Shown here: piece after piece, positions 50,477 to 59,870 of the stretch | How positions within the stretch are numbered: the stretch's first letter is position 1 | How the letters are laid out: each line of letters opens with the position of its first letter | Assembly (NCBI GenBank): GCA_903929765.1 | Contig: CAIYVX010000083.1 | Span: 1 to 64,000, forward strand | DNA length: 64,000 nt | DNA from: an uncultured Planctomycetia bacterium | GTDB lineage: Bacteria > Planctomycetota > Phycisphaerae > FEN-1346 > JAACEH01 | Reading direction: 5' to 3' | The notes under the pieces: generated by a model | Told to the model about the DNA's origin: nothing | Database searches by the model: none | What the model saw: the letters and a program-made list of their open reading frames with translations, nothing else | Made by a program: the position numbers and the translations under genes

Positions 50477-50926
50477 ATGCCGATAACGGTCAGGATTCGC
50501 CGCAAGGACGGTTGCGAGGACGTGCCCCTGCCGCGCTATATGAGCGAGGCGGCGGCCGGAATGGATATTTGTGCGGCCAACGCGGAGCCGCTGGTCATCG
50601 AGCCGGGGCAGATTCGCCTTGTGCCGACCGGACTGTATCTGGAAATTCCGCCGGGCTATGAGGGCCAGGTGCGCCCCAGGAGCGGGCTGGCCCTGAAGCA
50701 CGGCCTGACGATTGTCAACTCGCCGGGCACCATCGACTCCGATTATCGCGGCGAAGTGGGCATCATTGTCGGCAACATCGGCGAGCAACCGTACACCGTG
50801 GAGCGCGGCAGCCGAATCGCTCAACTGGTCATTGCCCCGGTGGTCCGGGCGGCAACGGAAATCGTCGCGCAGCTCGACGAAACCACGCGCGGCAGCGGCG
50901 GATTTGGACATACTGGAACCAAGTAG
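50477..50926 (+). CDS. dut: dUTP diphosphatase
   Basis: Hydrolyses dUTP to dUMP, keeping uracil out of DNA. The 149-residue trimeric-type enzyme has motif 1 [12 protein letters not shown], motif 2 [11 protein letters not shown], motif 3 [20 protein letters not shown] and the C-terminal motif 5 [10 protein letters not shown]. The five motifs are complete. The ATG 50477 follows AAGGAAAGG at 50458-50466. Confidence 0.97.
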   Translation: MPITVRIRRKDGCEDVPLPRYMSEAAAGMDICAANAEPLVIEPGQIRLVPTGLYLEIPPGYEGQVRPRSGLALKHGLTIVNSPGTIDSDYRGEVGIIVGNIGEQPYTVERGSRIAQLVIAPVVRAATEIVAQLDETTRGSGGFGHTGTK

Positions 50927-50933
50927 TGCCCAG

Positions 50934-51053
50934 TGGCATGGGCGTCTCGCCCATGAGTGCCACGGGCGTCCCGCCCGTGGAAAAAAAAGAAAAAGAAGAA
51001 ACACCAGGGGCAAGATGCCCCTGGGACTCACGGGCAAGATGCCCGTGCCACTA
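50934..51053. repeat. family F palindromes between dut and ftsK
   Basis: TGGCATGGGCGTCTCGCCCA (50934-50953), GCCACGGGCGTCCCGCCCGT (50959-50978), then AGGGGCAAGATGCCCCT (51006-51022) and CACGGGCAAGATGCCCGTG (51029-51047). The last two repeat the composite at 6378-6420. An A/G-rich tract separates the pairs. Confidence 0.88.
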
Positions 51054-51078
51054 GAAAAGTGGCGGCGGAGGAATTCGG

Positions 51079-53949
51079 ATGACTCCCGAAAAGAAAGCTT
51101 TGGTTCTGCGTTTCCTCGTGCCGCTGGCCGTCGCGGGGCTGCTGCTGTTCGTCCTGGCCAGCCTGCTCACGCACACTGCCGGCGATCCGCCGCGCGGCCA
51201 TCCCGAGATAATCAGCAACGTCGGCGGCACGGTCGGGGCCTACATGTCACACGGCCTGCTGGCTTTCGCCGGCGTGGGCAACTATCTCCTCATCGCCCTC
51301 ATCACGGTCCTGGGCGGCACTTGGCTGATGCGCAAGGAACTCCCGCAGCGCGTGATCGTGATTGCGGCGGTGGCGACGGCGCTCCTCTTTCTGGCCCCGG
51401 CGCTCTGGACGTTCGACGCAGCCTCTGACCCGCATCGCGGCTATCAGGCCCATGCGGCGACGCACAACGCCTGCGGCTGGCTGGGGGCCGAGGTCGGGTA
51501 CTTCATTCTGGCCTACGTCGGCTGGGGCGTCTGGCCGCTGCTGGTGGCCGGCTTCGCCCTGCTGGCGGCGTATATTGCTAAATATGAAATTAAGGACAAG
51601 TGGCTGCGGCTGGCCGGGGCGGCGCTGGTGGTGCTGTTCGCTTCGGGCCTCGCGACGGCGTCCTACGACCGGCGGCTGTTCAGTTTCGACGAGAGCCGGT
51701 ACCTGACCGAAGGACCGGGCGGGCTGCTGGGCCAGTTCATTGCTGCGACGTTCGGCTCGCTGGTCGGCAGTTTCGGCACTTATCTGGTTCTGGCGGCCAT
51801 GGCCGTGGTCGGGATGCTGCTGGCGACCGATAGCCTGGTGCTGCTGGGACCGGTGGCGCTGTGGAAATGGGTACGGGAGCGGCGCGAGTCGCGGCTGGCG
51901 ATTCTGCGCGGGGCGACCAGGAAGGTCCGCGCTGCCAAGACGACCGACGGCGAAGAGAAAGCTGACGAGAAGGCGACCGTTGTGACCGAAGCCGTGAGCG
52001 CAGCCGAAGTGGCCAAAGCCCGGCCGGTGCCGAAGATCCGCAGCGGCGGACGCGACGCCGAAACCGGCGAACTGTTCAAGCACGAGGAAGAGGCCCCGGC
52101 TGCGGCCGCGAAGCGCAAGCCCGCTGAGGCCGAGGTCAAACCCGCCACCGCCGAGAAGGACGCGAAAGTCGAAAAGGCCGCACCCGCCGGCGAGGAAAAG
52201 TCGAAGGAAAAAATCGAGCCGGCGATTCGCGTGCCGCGCGAAAAGAAGCCCGTGGCGGCGGTTCAGACCGAGCGGCAGGAACCCTCCGGTCGGCTGGTCG
52301 ATTCCTCCGAATGTCCGGTCGATCAGGCCCCGGCCTACCCCTTCCCGTCGCTCGACCTCCTCGATCCGCCCGAACCGTTCGACATCTCGAAGGAAGAGGA
52401 GAAAATTCGGGAGAACTCGGCCAACCTGGAGGCGACGCTCAAGGAGTTCGGCGTCGAGGCCCAGGTGGTCGGCATCGACACCGGGCCGGTGATTACGCAA
52501 TACGAAGTTTCGCTGGCCGCCGGGATCAAGGTCGGCAAGGTCATCGGCCTGTCGGACGACCTGGCCATCGGCCTCAAAACTTCCAGCGTCCGCATTGTCG
52601 CCCCCCTGCCCGGCCGTGGCACTATCGGCATCGAAGTGCCCAACCTGCATCGCAAAACCGTCCGCCTGCGCGAATCGATTGAGGACGGACTGCCGGTGTC
52701 GAAGCGCCACAATCTGCCGCTCTTCCTGGGAAAGGACTCGGCCGGAAATCCATTGGTCCGCGACCTCAGCACCATGCCGCACCTTTTGATCGGCGGCACG
52801 ACCGGCTCGGGCAAGAGCGTCTGCCTGAACTCGATCATCATGAGCATCCTCTACGCCCGCAGCCCGCGCGACGTGAAGTTCATCCTGGTCGATCCAAAGA
52901 TGGTGGAAATGACCATGTTCGCGGCGATTCCGCACCTGATGTGCCCGGTGGTGAGCGACATGGCCCGCGTCCAGAGCATCCTGGAATGGCTGATCGGGAA
53001 GATGGAAGAACGGTACGGCCTGCTGGCCGAGGCAGGCGTCAAGAACATCGTCGGCTTCAACAATTTGTCGCGCGAAAAAATCGTCGAGCGGTTCAAGCCG
53101 GCCACGCCCGAGGACGAGATGCGGCTCACGTACCACATGCCCTACATCGTCCTCATTGTCGACGAGTTGGCCGACCTGATGATGACCTGCTCGAAGGAAG
53201 CCGAGGCGGCGATCACGCGGCTGGCGCAGAAGTCCCGCGCCGTCGGCATTCACCTGATCCTGGCCACGCAGCGGCCGAGCGTCGACGTTGTCACCGGCCT
53301 GATCAAGTCGAACCATCCGTGCCGCGTGGCTTTCCAGGTGGCCTCGGGCGTCGATTCCCGCACCATCATCGACGGCAAGGGCGCCGAAAAACTGCTCGGC
53401 AAGGGCGACATGCTGCTCATGCAGCCCGGGGCGTCGAAGCTGCTGCGGGCCCAGTGTACGTTTGTCTCGGATGAGGAAGTAAACAAGGTGGTCGAGTTCG
53501 TCGCGAAGAACGCCCCGCGCGAGTTCAACCGCGAACTGGTTCAGATCAAACCCAAGGCCCCCGCGCCGAAGCGCGGCAGCGGTGGCGGCAGTTCCGGCGG
53601 CGGCGGCGGTGGCGGCGACGATTACGACGGCGACGGGGCCGACTTTGCCCAGCGCGACGACCTTTATTACGATGCCGTGCGCTACGTCCTCCAGTACCAG
53701 CGCGGCAGCGTGTCACTGCTCCAGCGGAAGCTCAACATCGGCTACGGCCGCGCCAGCCGCCTGATCGACTTCATGGCCGAAGATCACGTGGTCGGCGAAT
53801 ATTCCGGCAGCCAGGCCCGCGAAGTGCTGATGACCCTCGACGAATGGGAAGCCCGCCGCGGCCAAGGCGTCGGCGGATACAAAGACTCCGTCGGCGACGA
53901 GGAAGAGCCGGAAATTCAGGATGACGAGTTGGTCGAAAACGAAAAGTAG
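51079..53949 (+). CDS. ftsK: DNA translocase FtsK
   Basis: A 956-residue motor that moves chromosome DNA through the closing septum. The ATG 51079 follows GGAGGA. Residues about 10-260 hold four membrane segments. A charged Lys/Glu/Ala linker runs from about 270 to 430. The motor spans about 430-810, with Walker A GGTTGSGKSVCLN (about 574), LVDPKMVEMTMF, and Walker B IVLIVDELADLM. A Gly-rich linker (GSGGGSSGGGGGGG) then leads to the gamma winged helix DDLYYDAVRYVLQYQRGSVS, which reads polar DNA motifs. Confidence 0.97.
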   Translation: MTPEKKALVLRFLVPLAVAGLLLFVLASLLTHTAGDPPRGHPEIISNVGGTVGAYMSHGLLAFAGVGNYLLIALITVLGGTWLMRKELPQRVIVIAAVATALLFLAPALWTFDAASDPHRGYQAHAATHNACGWLGAEVGYFILAYVGWGVWPLLVAGFALLAAYIAKYEIKDKWLRLAGAALVVLFASGLATASYDRRLFSFDESRYLTEGPGGLLGQFIAATFGSLVGSFGTYLVLAAMAVVGMLLATDSLVLLGPVALWKWVRERRESRLAILRGATRKVRAAKTTDGEEKADEKATVVTEAVSAAEVAKARPVPKIRSGGRDAETGELFKHEEEAPAAAAKRKPAEAEVKPATAEKDAKVEKAAPAGEEKSKEKIEPAIRVPREKKPVAAVQTERQEPSGRLVDSSECPVDQAPAYPFPSLDLLDPPEPFDISKEEEKIRENSANLEATLKEFGVEAQVVGIDTGPVITQYEVSLAAGIKVGKVIGLSDDLAIGLKTSSVRIVAPLPGRGTIGIEVPNLHRKTVRLRESIEDGLPVSKRHNLPLFLGKDSAGNPLVRDLSTMPHLLIGGTTGSGKSVCLNSIIMSILYARSPRDVKFILVDPKMVEMTMFAAIPHLMCPVVSDMARVQSILEWLIGKMEERYGLLAEAGVKNIVGFNNLSREKIVERFKPATPEDEMRLTYHMPYIVLIVDELADLMMTCSKEAEAAITRLAQKSRAVGIHLILATQRPSVDVVTGLIKSNHPCRVAFQVASGVDSRTIIDGKGAEKLLGKGDMLLMQPGASKLLRAQCTFVSDEEVNKVVEFVAKNAPREFNRELVQIKPKAPAPKRGSGGGSSGGGGGGGDDYDGDGADFAQRDDLYYDAVRYVLQYQRGSVSLLQRKLNIGYGRASRLIDFMAEDHVVGEYSGSQAREVLMTLDEWEARRGQGVGGYKDSVGDEEEPEIQDDELVENEK

Positions 53950-53992
53950 TCCGAATCTATTTGGAAAATGGTCAGACCTTACACGGTGAAGC

Positions 53993-54529
53993 GTGGAACT
54001 GATTCTCATCGGCTATTTTCCGAAACTTGTCTTTCCGAAGCCTCCTGCATTGCTCCCAGAAATGACTTCCGTGAAGGACATCTATAGCGTCAGCAATTGC
54101 CTTTCAGAAGGCCCGCCGGGCTGGATCGATAAGTGGTTGCACAATGAGATGTTTGTCTACGATTCGCCCGAGTTGGCGTTGTCGGTGGTTCCAGAGGACA
54201 ACAAGGAAAAGTACACACTCTTCGCATTCAAAGTAGCCCCACTTATTTTCGACACAAAGGGTGAAGAGATTTGGTGTCCGCCTAAACTCAAGGTCTCACC
54301 TCTTCCGGCCAACTTCACTCTTCAAGGATACGAAGCAGTCAACCACCCTTGGACCCCATATTTCGAGTGCTCTCCGCTCTCTTGCAACTCCATGGCAGTT
54401 GAGTATCCTGTCAATGAACACTGCCTCGTTGACGAACTTGATATTGCCCTGAACATGGCCCGAAAATTCGCCAATAGCGAGCCTGAACCGGGACCGTATT
54501 TTGTGGTTGAGGTCTGGAAAGGCGAATAA
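53993..54529 (+). CDS. hypothetical protein between ftsK and nikR
   Basis: A 178-residue frame at GTG 53993, preceded by TGAAGC only, so the start is uncertain. It begins MELILIGYFPKLVFPKPPAL, contains WIDKWLHNEMFVYDSPELAL and IFDTKGEEIWCPPKLKVSPL, and ends YFVVEVWKGE. No signal peptide or membrane segment. It is AT-richer than ftsK and nikR and resembles immunity-type single-domain proteins only in outline. Its stop is one base before the nikR ATG. Not recognised. Confidence 0.6.
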   Translation: MELILIGYFPKLVFPKPPALLPEMTSVKDIYSVSNCLSEGPPGWIDKWLHNEMFVYDSPELALSVVPEDNKEKYTLFAFKVAPLIFDTKGEEIWCPPKLKVSPLPANFTLQGYEAVNHPWTPYFECSPLSCNSMAVEYPVNEHCLVDELDIALNMARKFANSEPEPGPYFVVEVWKGE

Positions 54530-54530
54530 C

Positions 54531-54947
54531 ATGTCCGAAATCGTCCGCGTCAGCGTCTCGATCCCCAAAGCGTTGTTCAAGCGGCTGGAAAAGCTGGTGG
54601 CCGGGAGCCGCTACGGCAACCGCTCGGAGTTTATCCGCGATCTGGTGCGCGACCACCTGGTCGGGGAGGAGTGGGAGAGCGACGCCGTGCTGCTGGGCAC
54701 GATTTCGCTTGTCTACGACCATCACGCCCGTGGCCTGAGCGAACGGATGATTCACCAGCAGCACCATTTCAGCGGCAAGGTTCTGGCCGCCACGCACGTC
54801 CACCTGGACGAGCACCTGTGCGCCGAGATGATCATGGTGCGCGGCAAAGGCGGCGACATTCGCGCCCTGGCCGACCGGCTCCAGCGGGAAAAGGGCGTGC
54901 TGCACGCGCGGCTGGCGACGAGTACGACGGGGCGGAAGCTGCGCTAG
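54531..54947 (+). CDS. nikR: nickel-responsive regulator NikR-type
   Basis: A 138-residue metalloregulator. Residues 1-45 form a ribbon-helix-helix (MSEIVRVSVSIPKALFKRLE, then GNRSEFIRDLVRDHL). The C-terminal ACT-like domain has the nickel ligands HVHLDEHLC (His89, His91, Cys97 here) and a preceding His near 78 (RMIHQQHHF). The longer frame starting at 54501 overlaps the hypothetical gene and is not used. No nickel transporter lies nearby. The target is unknown. Confidence 0.93.
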   Translation: MSEIVRVSVSIPKALFKRLEKLVAGSRYGNRSEFIRDLVRDHLVGEEWESDAVLLGTISLVYDHHARGLSERMIHQQHHFSGKVLAATHVHLDEHLCAEMIMVRGKGGDIRALADRLQREKGVLHARLATSTTGRKLR

Positions 54948-54957
54948 CCCGAAAAAC

Positions 54958-56088
54958 TCACACATCAAATCTCGGAATCTCAACCGTCTCTCCGCCCTGC
55001 ATGGCGGACTGGTGAGCGCAGATTCCTGCGGCAGTCCAGTTGGCGGCCGTCACGGCGTCGCTCCAGGGCTTGCGCCCTTCGACGATGCTGCGCACAAACT
55101 CGTGAACCATGTGGGGATGCGAGCCATGATGGCCGCCGCCCTGGTCGAAAGAGATGTGCTTGTGTTTGCTCGTGGCCTTGAAGACCTGCGTGTGCCGAGC
55201 GATTTCCGGCGGCAGCAGATCCTGCCGGTCCGGAGGCACCGGCTGACTCGTCGTCACCTGGCGAATCTCGCCCGGCTTGACCGACGTGGCCTCGAAAAGC
55301 ATGGGCGCCTGGTCTTCCATCTGCCATTCGTAGCAGGCGTTCTCTCCGTAGATGACGAAGCTTTCCATGTACGGCCGCGCGCTGTGGAAGAGCGACCGCG
55401 TCACTTCGGCCGCCAGACCCGGCGTCTCCAACTGGAAGATGGCCGTCTCGATGGGGAACGGGTTGCCGTACTGCTTCTGAAGTTCCGTCCGCAGGTGGCC
55501 GGAGCCGAAACAGTGGACCCGCGCGGCCCGCGTCTCGGCGACGGCCAGGAGCGGCGCTACAGCGTGGGTGGCGTACCACATGGGCGGCAGGCCGGCCCAG
55601 TAGGGCGGCCATTTTTCCATGCACTGATAGTGAGCCCCGCGCAGGAACTGAAGCGGCCCGAACCGGCCCTGGCGTTTGAGTTCCTGGGCATAGAGAAACT
55701 GCCGCGTGTAGACGGTCGTCTCCATCATCATGTAATTTTTACCGGAGCGGCGCTGGGCGGCGACGATGGCCCGCAAATCTTCAATGCTGGTCGCCATCGG
55801 GACCGTGCAGGCGCAATGCTTGCCGGCGTTAAGTACCGCCAGCGTCTGCCGGGCGTGGTCGGGAATGCCCGAGACCAGGTGAATGGCGTCGTAGTCGCTG
55901 GCCAGGGCTTCGTCGAGGTCGTGAAACACGTCCGCGAAATCGAACGCCTCGGACAGGGTGCGCAGCCTCGCCTCGTCCTTCTCGCAGACCGCGACCCGCC
56001 CCACGTCCGGGTGATCGAGGTAAATGTGCGGAAAAGAGCCGCCGAAATGCAAGCCCACGACCACCACGCTCAATTTGCCGCCGGCCAT
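54958..56088 (-). CDS. Gfo/Idh/MocA-type oxidoreductase
   Basis: A 376-residue NAD(P)-dependent sugar oxidoreductase. I use the ATG at 56088 (MAGGKLSVVVVGLHFGGSFP), preceded by AAGGAGA; the ATG 18 bases further up has no site. The Rossmann part runs to about 120: VVVVGLHFGGS, DVGRVAVCEKDEARL, and AIHLVSGIPDHARQTLAVLN followed by GKHCACTVPMA, which has Thr-Val-Pro where Glu-Lys-Pro is common. A C-terminal substrate domain follows. There is no Tat signal. The substrate is not predictable. Convergent with nikR. Confidence 0.88.
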   Translation of the reverse strand: MAGGKLSVVVVGLHFGGSFPHIYLDHPDVGRVAVCEKDEARLRTLSEAFDFADVFHDLDEALASDYDAIHLVSGIPDHARQTLAVLNAGKHCACTVPMATSIEDLRAIVAAQRRSGKNYMMMETTVYTRQFLYAQELKRQGRFGPLQFLRGAHYQCMEKWPPYWAGLPPMWYATHAVAPLLAVAETRAARVHCFGSGHLRTELQKQYGNPFPIETAIFQLETPGLAAEVTRSLFHSARPYMESFVIYGENACYEWQMEDQAPMLFEATSVKPGEIRQVTTSQPVPPDRQDLLPPEIARHTQVFKATSKHKHISFDQGGGHHGSHPHMVHEFVRSIVEGRKPWSDAVTAANWTAAGICAHQSAMQGGETVEIPRFDV

Positions 56089-56172
56089 CCGGTTCTCCTT
56101 GTTCATTTCCCCACGCCTTCGCCATTGCTGCCATCCGGCCGATGAGTATAATCACGGGAAGAGGGAGCGACA

Positions 56173-57210
56173 ATGGGCATATCAAATTTGCGTAGGGGTT
56201 GGTTCATTTGTGCCGCGCTGGCGCTGGTCGCCCTGGCGGCAAGTGTGGGTTGCCGTTCTGACGAGGCCAAAGGAGGAGCAACCGCCGTGAATCAGAGCAA
56301 CTCGAATCAGCCGGCCTCGAATAAGGCCGCGGCCAAGGCCGAAAAACTTCCGACGACAATGCCGCCGCTCACGGCCGAGGAACGCCACGTCATCAAGGAC
56401 AAGGGCACCGAGTCGCCCTTCACCGGAAAGTATTGGGACAAGTTTACGCCCGGCGTTTACATCTGCCGCAACTGCGGCCAGCCGTTGTATCTGTCGAGCG
56501 GGAAGTTCAAGTCCGATTGCGGCTGGCCGAGCTTCGATGAGGAAATCCCCGGCGCGGTCAAGCGTCAGCCGGACGCCGACGGGCGACGGACGGAAATCGT
56601 CTGTGCCCATTGCGGCGCTCACCTCGGCCATGTCTTCACCGGCGAGCAACTCACCGCCAAAGACACCCGCCACTGCGTCAACTCGATTTCGATCAGCCTG
56701 GTGCAGACCACGGCGGCGCCGGAGGAAGCCATCTTCGCCGGCGGCTGTTTCTGGGGCGTGGAACATTATTTCCGCGAGGTCCCCGGCGTCTTGGGCGTGG
56801 CCTCCGGCTACATCGGCGGCACGGTCGCTTATCCGACCTACGAGCAGGTCTGCTCCGGCAAAACCGGCCACGCCGAAGCCGTGCGGGTGATCTACGATCC
56901 GGCCCTGGTGACCTACGAAAAGCTGGCCCGCGTCTTTTTCGAGACGCACGATCCGACTCAGCTCAACGGCCAGGGCCCGGACATCGGCACGAACTATCGC
57001 TCGGCTGTTTTTTACCTGAACGACGACCAGAAAAAGACGACCGAAAAATTGATCGGCATCCTGAAGGCCAAAGGCTTCAACGTCGTGACCCAGGTCGTGG
57101 CGGCCAAGCCATTCTATCTGGCCGAGGACTATCATCAGGACTACCTGACCAGGCATCCCGAGCGCCACGCCTGCCAGGTTCGCGTGCCGCGATTTGATGA
57201 GAAGAAATAA
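56173..57210 (+). CDS. lipoprotein MsrB-MsrA fusion (methionine sulfoxide reductase)
   Basis: Repairs oxidised methionine, both R and S forms, probably at the envelope. It is 345 residues. Residues 1-35 are a lipoprotein signal with ASVGC. The MsrB domain (about 60-180) has YICRNCGQPLYLSSGKFKSD, IVCAHCGAHLGHVFTGEQLT (the zinc Cys pairs) and RHCVNSISI with the catalytic Cys. The MsrA domain (about 185-345) has IFAGGCFWGVEHYFREVPGV with the catalytic Cys, and GHAEAVRVIYDP. The order B then A is the reverse of the PilB type. No thioredoxin domain is attached. Confidence 0.93.
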   Translation: MGISNLRRGWFICAALALVALAASVGCRSDEAKGGATAVNQSNSNQPASNKAAAKAEKLPTTMPPLTAEERHVIKDKGTESPFTGKYWDKFTPGVYICRNCGQPLYLSSGKFKSDCGWPSFDEEIPGAVKRQPDADGRRTEIVCAHCGAHLGHVFTGEQLTAKDTRHCVNSISISLVQTTAAPEEAIFAGGCFWGVEHYFREVPGVLGVASGYIGGTVAYPTYEQVCSGKTGHAEAVRVIYDPALVTYEKLARVFFETHDPTQLNGQGPDIGTNYRSAVFYLNDDQKKTTEKLIGILKAKGFNVVTQVVAAKPFYLAEDYHQDYLTRHPERHACQVRVPRFDEKK

Positions 57211-57232
57211 CCCACTTTTCAGGAGACCCGCA

Positions 57233-58471
57233 GTGACCCGACGAACTCTCGCCTGTGCCTTGGTCGTGTCCCTTTTCCTGGCCGCCACCCTGGCCGCCGC
57301 CGATTGGCCGCAGTTCCGCGGCCCCAACCACGACAACAAGTCGACCGAAACGGGCCTCCTGAAAACCTGGCCCGCCGGCGGACCGAAGCTCCTCTGGACC
57401 GCGACGGGTTGCGGGGCCGGTTACGGCAGTCCGGCCGTTTCCGGCAGCACGATTTACCTCACCGGCGACGTTGACGGCAAGGCCTGCCTGCTGACCTTCG
57501 ACCTCAACGGCAAACCGAAGAACCACGCGGCCTTCGGCAAAGAGAATACGGTCGATCCGAGCAAATTTTTCGGCGGGCGCAGCACCCCGACGGTTGAGGG
57601 CGGCTTCGTCTACGTCGCCGGGGCGTTCGGCGAACTGGCCTGTCTGGACGCCAAAACGCTCGCCCCGAAATGGCAAATCAATATCAGCGAGAAGTTCCAT
57701 GGAAAACTGCCGCAGTGGGAATACGCCGATTCGCCGCTCATCGACGGGGACAATCTGATCTGCACGCCGGGCGGCCCGAACGCCACCATCGTGGCCCTGA
57801 ACAAGAAAACCGGCGAGACGGTCTGGACCTCCAAGGGCCTCTCGGATTCGGCCGCCTATGCCACCTGCGCCAGGATGACCCTCGACAAAATGCCGACGAT
57901 CGTCACCATGACGGCCAAGGGCCTGGTCGGCGTCAGCGCCAAAACCGGCCAGTTTCTCTGGCGCTTTGATAAGCTGGTCAACCCCTATGCCAACTGCCCG
58001 TCGCCGGTTTTCCTGGGCAACCGCATCTTCTGCGCCAGCGCCTTCGCCGCCGGGGCCGTCGATCTCCGCGTCACCGAAAGCGGCGTCGTCGCCACCGAGG
58101 CCTGGATGAGCAAAGATCTGCACAGCCGTACCGGCGGTTATGTGCTGGTCGATGGCTATATTTACGGCAACAACGAAGTTGGCCCGATTTGCCTCGACTG
58201 GAAGACCGGCGAGAAAAAATGGTCCGCCGAGCGCAAGGAGATGGGTTGCGTGACCTACGCCGATGGTATGCTCTACATCCTGGGAGAAACGACCCGCAAG
58301 GTCGCGCTGGCCCAGGCTTCACCTGACGGTTTCACGGTCGCCGGCGAATTCACGTTGCCCGGCGGCGGCAAGGATCCGTTCTGGGCCTATCCGGCCCTCG
58401 CCAACGGCCGGCTCTACGTCCGCCATTGGGACTCGCTCTTCTGCTACGACATTAAGGCCGAGGCCAAGTAA
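57233..58471 (+). CDS. secreted PQQ-type beta-propeller protein (paralogue 1)
   Basis: I choose the GTG 57233 because AGGAGA lies six bases upstream; the frame opens at 57194 inside the previous gene. The signal peptide ends ATLAAADWPQFRGPNHDN. The 412-residue protein has repeated beta-propeller blades in the style LLWTATGCGAGYGSPAVSGS, LDAKTLAPKWQIN and VALNKKTGETVWTSKGLSD, typical of PQQ-like repeats. It may bind a ligand or be enzymatic; a catalytic role cannot be assigned. A close paralogue follows at once. Confidence 0.88.
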   Translation: MTRRTLACALVVSLFLAATLAAADWPQFRGPNHDNKSTETGLLKTWPAGGPKLLWTATGCGAGYGSPAVSGSTIYLTGDVDGKACLLTFDLNGKPKNHAAFGKENTVDPSKFFGGRSTPTVEGGFVYVAGAFGELACLDAKTLAPKWQINISEKFHGKLPQWEYADSPLIDGDNLICTPGGPNATIVALNKKTGETVWTSKGLSDSAAYATCARMTLDKMPTIVTMTAKGLVGVSAKTGQFLWRFDKLVNPYANCPSPVFLGNRIFCASAFAAGAVDLRVTESGVVATEAWMSKDLHSRTGGYVLVDGYIYGNNEVGPICLDWKTGEKKWSAERKEMGCVTYADGMLYILGETTRKVALAQASPDGFTVAGEFTLPGGGKDPFWAYPALANGRLYVRHWDSLFCYDIKAEAK

Positions 58472-58504
58472 CGGGGAATCCCTTCTTTTTTTTGGAGACT
58501 AGCT

Positions 58505-59731
58505 GTGAATCAACGAATCTTCGCCGCCGCTGTTGCCGCGTTTCTGCTCCTGGAAGCTACCGTTTCCGCCGCCGATTGGCCGCAGTTCCGCGGCCCGGCC
58601 CGCGACGGACAATCACCGGAAACCGGCCTGCTCAAGAGCTGGCCCGCCGACGGACCGAAACTGCTCTGGACCGCCACGGGTTGCGGCCAGGGCTACAGCA
58701 GCCCGGTCATCGTCGGCGACACCGTCTACACTCTCGGCGACGTGGAAGGCAAGGGTTGCCTCATCACCTTTACGCTCGACGGCAAGCCCGGCAAAACCGT
58801 CCCCGTCTGCAAGGCCAACTCCGGCGAATTCGCCGGTCCCCACAGCACGCCCACCGTCGAGGGCGGGATGGTCTACTGCTTCGGCCCGCAAGGCGACCTG
58901 GAAGGCCTCAACGCCAAGACGCTCGAAAAAGTCTGGGCCGTCAACGTCTGCGAAAAGTTTCAGGGCAAAGTCCCCGGCTGGCGATATTCCGAATCGCCGC
59001 TGGTGGACGGCGACCACGTGATTTGCTCGCCCGGCGGACCTGATGCCGCCCTCGTCGCGCTCAACAGAAAGACCGGCGAAACCGTCTGGACCTCCAAGGG
59101 CCTCTCCGACCCTGCCGCCTACGCTTCGACGGTGAAGATGACCGTGGACAAGCTGCCCATGATCGTGGCCCAGACGGCCAAGAGCCTGGTCGGCGTCAAC
59201 GCCGCGACCGGCGCGCCGCTCTGGCATTACAAACGCCCGGCCAACGGAACCGCCAATGCCCCTTCGCCCGTCTTTTCCGGCAACCAGGTGTTCGAGGCCA
59301 CAGGCTACGGCAAAGGCGGCGGCGCGGTCGATCTGACGGTTTCCGGCGGCGCCGTCACGGCCACGCAGGCCTGGGAAACCAAGGACATGGATTGCCATCA
59401 CGGCGGGTATGTGCTGGTCAACGGCCACCTCTACGGCAACAACGGCGGCGGCTGGACCTGTCTGGATTTCAAGACCGGCGAAACAAAATGGAAGGCCGGC
59501 GGCGTCGGCAAGGGCTGCGTGATTTATGCCGACGGAATGCTTTATACCCAGGGCGAGAGCAGCCACGAAATCGGCCTGGTGAAAGCCGCCCCGGACGCGT
59601 TCACGCTGGTCAGCAAGTTCAAGCTGCCCAGCGCCGAAAAGACCTCGCTCTGGGCTCATCCGGCCATCGCCAATGGGCGGCTCTATATCCGCTACGGCGA
59701 TTCGTTGTATTGTTATGACATTAAACAATAG
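58505..59731 (+). CDS. secreted PQQ-type beta-propeller protein (paralogue 2)
   Basis: A 408-residue protein starting at GTG 58505, after TTGGAGA. Its signal ends VSAADWPQFRGPARDGQSPE. It is closely related to the preceding gene: TATGCGQGYSSPVIVGD, VALNRKTGETVWTSKGLSDP and YADGMLYTQGESS. The two arose by tandem duplication. The last blade ends YIRYGDSLYCYDIKQ. Function likely similar; substrate unknown. Confidence 0.88.
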   Translation: MNQRIFAAAVAAFLLLEATVSAADWPQFRGPARDGQSPETGLLKSWPADGPKLLWTATGCGQGYSSPVIVGDTVYTLGDVEGKGCLITFTLDGKPGKTVPVCKANSGEFAGPHSTPTVEGGMVYCFGPQGDLEGLNAKTLEKVWAVNVCEKFQGKVPGWRYSESPLVDGDHVICSPGGPDAALVALNRKTGETVWTSKGLSDPAAYASTVKMTVDKLPMIVAQTAKSLVGVNAATGAPLWHYKRPANGTANAPSPVFSGNQVFEATGYGKGGGAVDLTVSGGAVTATQAWETKDMDCHHGGYVLVNGHLYGNNGGGWTCLDFKTGETKWKAGGVGKGCVIYADGMLYTQGESSHEIGLVKAAPDAFTLVSKFKLPSAEKTSLWAHPAIANGRLYIRYGDSLYCYDIKQ

Positions 59732-59870
59732 GCGGAAACTCGCTTTTCCGTTGTCAAATCGGCCCGGCGAGGCTAAAATCATATGACTCGGCACGCGCGA
59801 CTGTCGTCGGGTAAGGCAGCCCGGCCGCGCGGCTCGATTCGATAATCAGTGTATTGAGGATTCGCAGACG

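Noticed and set aside
51247-53316. 689-codon open frame on the minus strand opposite ftsK
   Set aside because: It lies wholly across ftsK, is a by-product of G/C-rich codon bias, and shows no recognisable family motif.
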